From Gemmatimonadota bacterium (GTDB taxonomy: Bacteria; Latescibacterota; UBA2968; UBA8231), in NCBI GenBank assembly GCA_018673255.1, contig JABHDC010000211.1, positions 1-48,882 on the forward strand: a stretch of DNA of 48,882 nt, given 5' to 3'. Under the pieces are notes generated by a model, which worked only from the letters and a program-made list of their open reading frames with translations, was not told the origin of the DNA and did not search any database. Below, in pieces: positions 27,401-33,991 of the stretch (positions within the stretch are counted from its first letter, which is position 1; the number at the start of each line of letters is the position of its first letter). The position numbers and the translations under genes were made by a program.

Positions 27401-28465
27401 GAGTCCGGCCGTACCGGTGTCGAAGTCGAGGAGCCGACCACTGTCGATCCAGTCGGGATCATCACTCTCAAATGTGCCCACCTGCAACACGGTCGGATCG
27501 TGACGTACGGCCACGCCTCTGCTGCGAACCAGTGGGTATGTGCCGGTCAGGTCCGATGTCGTGTAGAGGTAGTATGTGCCGGCGGCCAGGGCCGACACAT
27601 CAAGAGAGACTGCAACCGAATCGTTCTCTAAACGGGTCACGACCACCCCATCGGAGCCGAGGGCGGCAGTGGCTGTCGATGTGCTGACGGTCGTGAGGCT
27701 GTCTGTCGTCGACCACCAGAAGCGGTAGACCGTATCATCGTCGTCGGCCCCATTGCCATAGGCTACCTGGGCCGCCGTGAGGGCATTGCTGCCGAGTGTG
27801 CCCAGATCATCACGAACCAGATCCGGGAGGGCGACCGTAAACAGGGGCGAGACATTGTCCGGGTACACATCCCCCTGCGAGTTCGTTGTCGTATCCGCGA
27901 CACCATCGACGAAGAGCCTGGAATACTGGACGAGATTCAGCTGGTGGGCGCTGACGAAAGAGAGCGTCACCGTCCCGGCAGGAATCCCCGTTTCGCCACC
28001 ATTGCTGAAGCTGATTGGCCCGTAGATGGCGCTTGCCACCACCGGACTGGTCGGCGTCGTAATCGGGAAGTGCACGTGAATCTCCCCGAGTACACCCCCC
28101 GTCGTCGACACCAGCTGCAGGCGCTGCGAGGTGGAACCGGCAACCGAGCGATATCCGGTGGCCTTTCCAGAAAGGCCATCGATGGATATCTCATCCTCAA
28201 CCGACCCGTCGCCATCGGTATCGGCCACCTCGACCGAATCAGGCAGATCGATGGTGATCACGTTGCCGGCCGAGACGTTGTTGTTCAGCTCAATAACGAG
28301 GTGCTGCCAGTAAGGATTGCTCGCCGTAGCCCCCGTGGGGACCGTACTGAGCTCCACGGGCTCCAGACGCACCGTCTGGGCCGAGGCAGATGCCCAGGTC
28401 AGCACGAGCAGGAGGATGTACACCGGAAAGACGCGGTGCAGGACGTGGATTCGATCAAGTCTCAT
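24416..28465 (-). CDS. giant secreted protein E: cohesin-like, dockerin and sorting domain (paralogue of C)
   Basis: The protein has 1349 aa and opens the minus-strand run. Its signal peptide is clear (PVYILLLVLTWASASAQ, about residue 30). The first 760 residues are beta-rich repeats of no known family with the motifs TYYLYxxxD, DYFLYAVI and VRHSPLL that recur in protein C. Then come a cohesin-like domain near 777, a carboxypeptidase-regulatory-like domain near 931 (GTLAGQIRLQG), a dockerin at about 1044-1105 with one degenerate and one fair calcium loop (DVNGDSLVWVED), a second cohesin-like domain near 1127 and the sorting domain from YPNPFNPNTT near 1264 to DRKMLLLR. Carrying cohesin-like and dockerin modules in one chain could allow head-to-tail assembly; this is inference. 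Promoter elements must lie in 28466-28723 but are not clear. Confidence 0.86.
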   Translation of the reverse strand: MRLDRIHVLHRVFPVYILLLVLTWASASAQTVRLEPVELSTVPTGATASNPYWQHLVIELNNNVSAGNVITIDLPDSVEVADTDGDGSVEDEISIDGLSGKATGYRSVAGSTSQRLQLVSTTGGVLGEIHVHFPITTPTSPVVASAIYGPISFSNGGETGIPAGTVTLSFVSAHQLNLVQYSRLFVDGVADTTTNSQGDVYPDNVSPLFTVALPDLVRDDLGTLGSNALTAAQVAYGNGADDDDTVYRFWWSTTDSLTTVSTSTATAALGSDGVVVTRLENDSVAVSLDVSALAAGTYYLYTTSDLTGTYPLVRSRGVAVRHDPTVLQVGTFESDDPDWIDSGRLLDFDTGTAGLSTGARDALVIDVSAVDLDDSASVRVFYSATGTLDTSSVTTTGTAPSRVISALTGAFHVDSTATLKEGVDSTLTWQVAPNDTSVVTAGDYFLYAVITDGSTLSITRSDTTYRVRHSPLLVFDVRTDTLISTGGLQADRYHTITWNQDAGLDGDIDRDDTALIDLYYSDDDHFALPNGVNAIETAAGDENLDTHLIVDSLAATDGVQSDNQYAWDLWTYQNPVGGGVPKPDVTYYLYGVISGGGTDRLVRWEDGNGAARTISFLHDPHVTPLAPMTAVAVEGRRSFEVVWEARDVDDDGRIWVVLLPALIAQDTPGILDWDHLQTAAGTQIWNATSSDGSLASGSSLSEDTVSRTDVRPAALHLNAAGDAVPLTDGEYHAYIILDPSAAVTPAGSSVAYRVEGRITIDGLPEGAAGLVRPAIEVLPARRTMETWRDTTSFAIHPQTDGLSVDVVSVFLSVDTLLTTIVDQDTSMAGVQPFSVASGLSGQTLFDSVKVATDSSLAGRWVMDLVYFEQSGIAFDGTQPLATITLASRNREGTAQLQVDNLEQRRSAFYRNGIEVGSLAPETGALIEFRPRGTLAGQIRLQGRTSHAEEVTLTLRERNSFIPVSDSLFEATNDLDSTKAGVQDSLDAEGNFSLSSVPSGTYHLAVHVDRYLDGQVPVVRVDPGDEITDLEPTVLRDGVSQAQFLLGGDVTGWVDTADVAGPDNEVDQLDVDFVTSYFGVTTTASHAGALADVNGDSLVWVEDLNMVAANFDLRGVEPSYRRAGEGVPEIVLRRHLQPDGTMRVRVDADGLAGMRAYGVRVAYDPTRWRIRDHQPGDWQRPGEAIHAYRDDLGFVDIGAAHLGVRAANASSGSLAQLLLEPAGGEAAATGESVRLLMADIIGEGDQRHSVVWQSSQEPTSFALGQNYPNPFNPNTTLRIDLLRSDAVHLVIFDATGQVIRTLLHDTLPAGVHTMYWDGRDAKGHRVGSGTYFARLAGTGWQADRKMLLLR

Positions 28466-28723
28466 GTTCTGCCGATCACGAACGATATATAGAACAGTCG
28501 GGCCGCTTACTTATCTATATCGCGCTTGACGCCCATTCCTTTAACTTACCGGTAGCCTGACTCCCCTCTTGTCGCCTTCTCTCTCTCCATCCAGGCCCTG
28601 CTTCATGGCCACGTCTGACCCGGCGCTCGATTCCGCTCCGCGAAAGGGGAGAAATTGGCCGTCGGACAGGTGTTCGTCTTCAGACATGTGTCCGACCTCT
28701 GACGGGGAGTTTTTCTGCTGACC
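28466..28723. promoter_or_regulatory. divergent intergenic region between the giant-gene operon and the NHL/dockerin gene
   Basis: These 258 nt separate two oppositely transcribed sets of giant secreted-protein genes and should hold both promoters. On the minus strand there are two A/T-rich blocks that could be -10 elements (TATAGA near 28515-28520 and TATATA near 28485-28490), but neither has a fitting -35 box. On the plus strand a TTGACG at about 28526 has no good -10 partner. No gene is supported here. Shared regulation of both directions is plausible but not shown. Confidence 0.45.
28661..28696 (+). promoter_or_regulatory. inverted repeat / hairpin in the 5' leader of the NHL-dockerin gene
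   Basis: Arms GTCGGACA (28661-28668) and TGTCCGAC (28689-28696) are perfectly complementary. Extended to 13 bases the arms pair with two mismatches around a 10-nt loop. The structure ends 27 nt before the ATG at 28724. It is followed by GGGGAG and a short T-run, but the T-run is not adjacent to the stem, so a terminator is unlikely. A dimeric-regulator operator or an RNA hairpin affecting translation are the alternatives. Confidence 0.5.
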
Positions 28724-31700
28724 ATGATTGCGCGTGATTGCACGAGATGGCTTTGGGCTCTGGCTATGTGCTGCCTGGCGGTGTCCACAGCCTCGGGGCA
28801 GACCATTCAGCTCGTGGCCGGTAACGGCACCCCTGGCTTTGCCGGTAACGGACGCCTGGATGACTTCGCGCAGTTTGACACCCCCCTGGGTCTGAGCGGC
28901 GATTCGACGGGCGCCCTCTACATCGCCGACACCGGCAACAACCGCATTCGGAGCATCCACGATCTGCGGGACTCGCTCGTAACGGTGGCTGGCACGGGAA
29001 CCGCCGGCTTCTCCGGTGATGCGGGAGCCGCCACCAGTGCCCAGCTGAATGCGCCCTGGGACGTCTTCGTCGCCGGCAGCGGCACCCTCTACGTGGCCGA
29101 CACAGGCAATCACCGCGTCCGCAGAATCACACCGGCCGGTGTCATCAGCACGATCGCAGGCACGGGCACAGCCGGCTTCTCTGGAGACGGTAGCACGGCC
29201 ACGTCAGCTCAGCTGAAATCCCCGACCGGCGTCTATGTCGCAGGGGGCGTGATCTATATCGCAGATCAGGGAAATCACCGGATCCGGGCGATTTCCGGTA
29301 CGACGATCAGCACCATTGCAGGCACGGACTCCGCCGGCAGTGATGGCGATGGCGGCGCCGCCACCTCAGCACAGTTGTCGAGTCCGACCGACATCTACGC
29401 CGATACGTCCGGGACGCTCTATATCGCCGACACGGGCAACCACCGGATCCGGGCGATTGACTCGAGTGATTCGACGATCACGACCGTTGCCGGCACAGGA
29501 TCCAGCGGTTATGGCGGTGATGGGGATCTGGCGACCCATGCCCAACTCGCCTTCCCACGTTCGGTCTACGTGGATACCGCCGGCAATCTGTACATCACCG
29601 ACCGCTTCAATCATCGTCTCCGGCGGGTCAACACCAATGGTGTCATCACGACACTGGCCGGTGATGACTCACTTGGCTATTCAGGCAATGCAGGGGCAGC
29701 CAATCGCAGCCGCCTGGCCGCCCCCTCGGGTGTCTGGCTGCACGGGGAGCAGATCTACTTCACCGACGCCGAGAACAACCGGGTGCGCTGGATCGACACG
29801 GATAACGTGAGCAGCCTGAGTGGCACCTCAACCTCGGGTCCGGGGCGCCAGGTCAGCCTCCTGCGAGTCAGTTTCACCGGCGATGGCGTGACCGGCGTGA
29901 AAGGCGTGGCCCTGACGATTTCCGATCTGTCTACGGCAACAGGTCTTGAAGTCGCTGATTTCTCCGAATTCCAGCTCTACGAGAGTGCCGATACGACGCT
30001 GAGCAGCGATGATACTCTCCTGGGGACGCGCGCGGCTGACGAGGTCACATTGGGCAGTGTCTTCGACATTCAGACAACACCTACATCCGTCCCGTCGTCT
30101 GACACGGAGCGCCACTACATCGTCGCCGCACGCTTCAGCACCACCGCCCAGGAGGGACATGGACTGCGAGTCGGCTTTGCCACAGGCGGGATCTCGACTT
30201 CAATCGGCGGCCATGGCAATCGAATCGCCGCCTCCGATGCGAATTCGATCACTCTCGACGTCGTAGCCACCACCCTCGTGTTCACGACCCAGCCCGAGGG
30301 AGTCATCTCCGGCAATGCCCTGATCACCCAACCGGTGGTCACCGCCGTGGACGACTCCGGTTATGTCGATGAAGACTTCACGGATGTCGTGAGCCTGAGT
30401 CTGAGTGCCGGCAGCGCGGGCACCCTTCTGCAGACGACGGCAACAGCCGACTCCGGTGTGGCCACATTCTCTGGTATCATCTACATCGCTGGCGGGGATG
30501 AGGAGAATTTCGGGCTGGTTGCTGACGATGAGGCAGGTGGTGCCGAGGGTGATCTGGCGACGGTCACTTCCAACACGCTCTCGGCGAATGCGGCAAACGA
30601 TGCACCCGTTGTGTCCGCCTTCAGCTTCACAATCACTGAAGATGATTCGGTGCGTGTACCCCTGGCTTCCATGGTGAGTGATGTCGACGACAGCCTCTCG
30701 ACACTTCAGTTCACCTTCGTCGCCAGCAATACGGACGCAACCTTGGATGGTCTCGATCTCCTGATCAAACCACACGCCGACTTCTTCGGTGCCGATACAC
30801 TCATCATCATCGCCACTGACCCCTTCGGCGCCACGGCGTCAGGAACGTCACTGCTTACGGTCAGGCCGGTGAATGACGTCCCCACATTCGATGCCCTTTC
30901 CGTCAATGAGATCGACGAGGACGACACACTCGTCATCGACCTGACTCAGTTGGTACGTGACAGCGAAACACCCTTCGGGAAGCTGACATGGCAATTCGTA
31001 CCGGCCGACGAACTGGTGACGTCCTTCGACGCCACAACGGGACTGCTGTCCGTTCACCCCCTGCAAGATGCCAACGGAGCCTTCCGGCTACGGGTGTCGG
31101 TGACGGATGAGGACTTCGCCATCACAAGTCTGACCGACACGATTCACGTAGCCCCGGTCAATGACGCACCGGCCTTCCTGTTGTCGGACACAACAATGGC
31201 TCGCAGCGACACGCTGCAGATCCCATTGGCCCAACTGATCTCGGACGCTGAGGACGAGAGCACGGTGTTGACTCTCGAGATCCTCTCCGCACTGGGGCTG
31301 GAGCCCACACTCCAGGCCGGTTCGCTGCGCCTGCAGGGAACCAGTGGCTTCAGCGGCAATGGCTGGATTGCCTTGCGCGCGAGTGACCCGCAGGGGGCGG
31401 CAACAACCGACACCCTGCAGGTCGCCATCTTCACCGCCAATCCGCAGGCACCCGTCATCACGACGCTGCCGGTCCTGGATGTGGAGATCGATGACACACT
31501 CATCGTGGATCTGTCACCCTACATCAGCGACCCGGATCACGACCCTGCAAATCTGTCAGCCACGGTAGCATCCCCTGCCCAGGGCCAGGCACAGATCGAG
31601 CATCTGGTCCTGACCTACGTCGCTGAATCGACGCCGGGAACCGTGGATCTCATTCTGACGGTCACCGACCCTGATGGCGAAGCGACAAGTGCCCTGCTGC

Positions 31701-32806
31701 AGATCAATATCGTCGGCACGAAGCCGCTGCTGAGCGAAGTCCCCGAGGAGTTGGAGATCGGCCTGGGTGGTCTGCAGCTATTCCTGGACAACTTCGTGAG
31801 TGGCGACGATGCCGACCTGGTCACATGGTCGGCCCAGACGATTGGCGATGTGGATGTCGTCATCGACCTCGACCATCGTCTGCTTCGCGTCACGCCTCGC
31901 AATGATTCGCGAGAGGGTGGCGAGGTGATCCTCCAGGCGATAACGCCGAACAAGAGTGCCACAGACACGATCCGCGTCAGTGTCGTCAATGCGACACCCG
32001 TCGTCACGCTTCCCAATCTGTTCGTCAATGCAGGGGAATCCGCCCAACTGGCGCTCGACGGATATGTGAGTGACGACGAGGGGGCCACGAAACTGACCTG
32101 GACAGGAATCACCTTGCAGGCAGGGCTCCAGATCACCATCAATCCTGCTGTCCGGGCTGCGACTCTCACGTCTCAGATCGATGCATCCGGAGAGGTCAGT
32201 GTGGTCCTGACCGCCACCGATGCACAGGGGGCCAGCGGCCTCGACACCATGACTGTGACCATCCTCGGCATCGACGATGGCGGCACGGACACCACCATTG
32301 TGGATACGGGAGGCACCAATACGGCACCCCGGGTTGGCCCTTTCGCAGTCCTCGAATTGTTCTCCGGCGGCCAGGCAACGCTGCAGTTGAGCGATCTGGC
32401 ATCCGACGACGATCCCCTGGTTGAGCTGAACTGGTCTCTCGAAGCGGGAGCCGGCATCGAGGCCCTGCTCGATGAAGCACAGACAGAGCTGAGGATCTCA
32501 ACGCTGGAGGGTTTCAGCGGCAGCACGACGTTGCGCCTGACGGCGACCGATGCCTTTGGCGCCCGGGGAATCGGGACCATGGCCATCGAGATCAGTCCAC
32601 TGGTCGCACAACCCGAGCCCGGCGATTTTGGCCGTGATGGACGTATCGATCTGGATGACTTCTTCCTCTTCGCAGATCATCTGGGTCTGACACGTTTCCA
32701 TGCCGGCTGGGACCCGATCTACGACCTGAATGATGACGGCAGGATCGACTTCGACGATTTCTTCCTCTTCGCCGACATCTTCGACACAGTCCGTCTGTCG
32801 CGTTAG
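28724..32806 (+). CDS. giant secreted protein F: NHL propeller + cadherin-like repeats + C-terminal dockerin
   Basis: The protein has 1360 aa with a signal peptide ending near residue 25 (STASGQ). Residues 27-365 form six NHL-type blades with the recurrent motifs YIADTGNHRIRxI and TVAGTGxxGxxGDG. Around 375-500 is a beta domain starting VSLLRVSFTGDGVTGV, and around 515-620 an Ig-like part (VFTTQPEGVISGN). From about 625 to 1290 are seven or so cadherin/Ig-like repeats of the same type as in proteins B and D (LSPYISDPDHD, LDGYVSDDEGATKLTW). The chain ends with a dockerin at about 1300-1358 with loops DFGRDGRIDLDD and DLNDDGRIDFDD. Unlike A-E it has no FlgD-like sorting domain, so it may be retained at the surface only through dockerin-cohesin binding; that is inference. 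It is divergent from gene E. Confidence 0.87.
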   Translation: MIARDCTRWLWALAMCCLAVSTASGQTIQLVAGNGTPGFAGNGRLDDFAQFDTPLGLSGDSTGALYIADTGNNRIRSIHDLRDSLVTVAGTGTAGFSGDAGAATSAQLNAPWDVFVAGSGTLYVADTGNHRVRRITPAGVISTIAGTGTAGFSGDGSTATSAQLKSPTGVYVAGGVIYIADQGNHRIRAISGTTISTIAGTDSAGSDGDGGAATSAQLSSPTDIYADTSGTLYIADTGNHRIRAIDSSDSTITTVAGTGSSGYGGDGDLATHAQLAFPRSVYVDTAGNLYITDRFNHRLRRVNTNGVITTLAGDDSLGYSGNAGAANRSRLAAPSGVWLHGEQIYFTDAENNRVRWIDTDNVSSLSGTSTSGPGRQVSLLRVSFTGDGVTGVKGVALTISDLSTATGLEVADFSEFQLYESADTTLSSDDTLLGTRAADEVTLGSVFDIQTTPTSVPSSDTERHYIVAARFSTTAQEGHGLRVGFATGGISTSIGGHGNRIAASDANSITLDVVATTLVFTTQPEGVISGNALITQPVVTAVDDSGYVDEDFTDVVSLSLSAGSAGTLLQTTATADSGVATFSGIIYIAGGDEENFGLVADDEAGGAEGDLATVTSNTLSANAANDAPVVSAFSFTITEDDSVRVPLASMVSDVDDSLSTLQFTFVASNTDATLDGLDLLIKPHADFFGADTLIIIATDPFGATASGTSLLTVRPVNDVPTFDALSVNEIDEDDTLVIDLTQLVRDSETPFGKLTWQFVPADELVTSFDATTGLLSVHPLQDANGAFRLRVSVTDEDFAITSLTDTIHVAPVNDAPAFLLSDTTMARSDTLQIPLAQLISDAEDESTVLTLEILSALGLEPTLQAGSLRLQGTSGFSGNGWIALRASDPQGAATTDTLQVAIFTANPQAPVITTLPVLDVEIDDTLIVDLSPYISDPDHDPANLSATVASPAQGQAQIEHLVLTYVAESTPGTVDLILTVTDPDGEATSALLQINIVGTKPLLSEVPEELEIGLGGLQLFLDNFVSGDDADLVTWSAQTIGDVDVVIDLDHRLLRVTPRNDSREGGEVILQAITPNKSATDTIRVSVVNATPVVTLPNLFVNAGESAQLALDGYVSDDEGATKLTWTGITLQAGLQITINPAVRAATLTSQIDASGEVSVVLTATDAQGASGLDTMTVTILGIDDGGTDTTIVDTGGTNTAPRVGPFAVLELFSGGQATLQLSDLASDDDPLVELNWSLEAGAGIEALLDEAQTELRISTLEGFSGSTTLRLTATDAFGARGIGTMAIEISPLVAQPEPGDFGRDGRIDLDDFFLFADHLGLTRFHAGWDPIYDLNDDGRIDFDDFFLFADIFDTVRLSR

Positions 32807-32950
32807 GCCCCCGCTAGGTCACTGCCGACAATGCGGCCCGCTTGCCGCTGTTACCCCCCACAGCGTAGCTTTCCCAACCAGCCTGGCCGCCTGCGGCGAG
32901 TCCAGCCCCTGTCTGAAGCATCCCATTCTCGTTACCGGAGTACCCACGTG

Positions 32951-33979
32951 ATGCGCCGCCTGCTCTGCGTCGCTGCCACAGCTGCGACCCTCGTGTTTCT
33001 GTTCGGTGTCACCGATCTGTCTGCCCAACGCCCCCCTGCCGGTGTGATCGTGGCTGAGATTCTCACTCAACCCGTGGTGCAGGACCTGACCCTGGTGGGC
33101 AGTGTACATCCACGACGGGTGACCATCGTCGCCAGCCAGACGGATGGCATCGTCGTCGGTCGCGCAAAGGAGGCAGGACAGACGGTCCGCAGAAACGAGG
33201 CGATCTACCGTCTCGACAACGACCAGTTGCGCGCCGGTCTGATCGCTGCTCTGGCCGACGTAAAACTGCATCGTTTCCGCCAGGAGCAGAGCGCCCAGTT
33301 GCTGGCCCAGAATGCGATCTCCGAAGACGCTGCCCTGGAAACCGAGGTCGAACTCGACCGGGCCCGCTCACAGCTTCAGGATCTGCAGTCACGGCTCGAT
33401 GATCTCACGATTCGCGCGCCCTTCGATGGTCACATCGTGGAACCCCTGGTCGAACTGGGACAATGGGTCAACCGTGGCGATGGGGTCGTGCGCGTCGTAT
33501 CGACGGACACGGTCCGCGTCTACGTGAATGTTCCCGAGCGGCACGTATCCCAATTGCAGTTGGGCCAAGAGGTCGATGTTGTCATCGGCGCCCTCGGCAC
33601 TGATATCATCACGGCGCGGATCGTCGCCATCCTCGCCCAGGGCTACGCCGACTCACACACCTTCCCCGTCGTCGTTGAATTTCTCAACCCCACCGGTCGA
33701 ATCCGTGCCGGCATGGCGGCGCGCGTGAATCTCTCCGTGCAACAACCCGGAGATGTTCTGCTCGTGCACAAGGATGCCGTCGTCAACAGCGTCCGGGGCA
33801 CCTTCCTCTTCGTAGCCCAGGACGGAAGTGCGGTGCAGAGAACAGTGCAGACAGGCCTGGCCCATCAGGGATATGTCGCGGTAGAAGGTGATCTGCAGCC
33901 CGGTGAGCTGGCCATCGTTCGTGGCAATGAGCGACTCCAGGACGGGCAGGCCATCCGCGTCGTCCGCAAGCTGCAATAG
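32951..33979 (+). CDS. RND efflux periplasmic membrane-fusion protein (HlyD/AcrA family)
   Basis: From the ATG at 32951 the protein has 342 aa and a signal peptide (MRRLLCVAATAATLVFLFGV, cleavage near DLSAQ). A longer frame to 32831 lacks a signal and is rejected. The lipoyl-like halves are visible around residue 57 (SQTDGIVVGRAKEAGQTV) and residue 150 (IRAPFDGHIVEPLVELGQWV), separated by a short alpha-helical hairpin, and a beta-barrel domain follows (VYVNVPERHVSQLQLGQEVD). This is the adaptor of a tripartite efflux system, linking the inner-membrane pump encoded 12 nt downstream to an outer-membrane channel. No TolC-like channel gene is present in the window, so one must be supplied elsewhere. 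The 144 nt upstream show no gene and no clear terminator after gene F. Confidence 0.92.
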   Translation: MRRLLCVAATAATLVFLFGVTDLSAQRPPAGVIVAEILTQPVVQDLTLVGSVHPRRVTIVASQTDGIVVGRAKEAGQTVRRNEAIYRLDNDQLRAGLIAALADVKLHRFRQEQSAQLLAQNAISEDAALETEVELDRARSQLQDLQSRLDDLTIRAPFDGHIVEPLVELGQWVNRGDGVVRVVSTDTVRVYVNVPERHVSQLQLGQEVDVVIGALGTDIITARIVAILAQGYADSHTFPVVVEFLNPTGRIRAGMAARVNLSVQQPGDVLLVHKDAVVNSVRGTFLFVAQDGSAVQRTVQTGLAHQGYVAVEGDLQPGELAIVRGNERLQDGQAIRVVRKLQ

Positions 33980-33991
33980 GCGATAAGAATC

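Larger units (their letters stand above)
11633..28465 (-). repeat. ancient tandem duplication of a two-gene module (E-D and C-B)
   Basis: Proteins E (24416-28465) and C (15755-19828) match in length (1349 and 1357 aa) and in domain order, with landmark residues almost superposable: first cohesin-like module 777 and 776, regulatory domain 931 and 938, dockerin 1044 and 1046, sorting domain 1264 and 1268. Proteins D and B share a cohesin-like N-terminus, cadherin/Ig-like repeats and the same pre-sorting domain ending QxGLYR. Within a unit the gaps are 21 and 3 nt, while 177 nt separates the units. Protein sequences have diverged widely, so the event is old. Confidence 0.75.

Noticed and set aside
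28526..28531. TTGACG as a -35 box for gene F
   Set aside because: No acceptable -10 box at 16-18 bases downstream.
28541..29113. Minus-strand frame across the divergent promoter region and the start of gene F
   Set aside because: No ribosome-binding site or domain, and it is antisense to the NHL blades of gene F.
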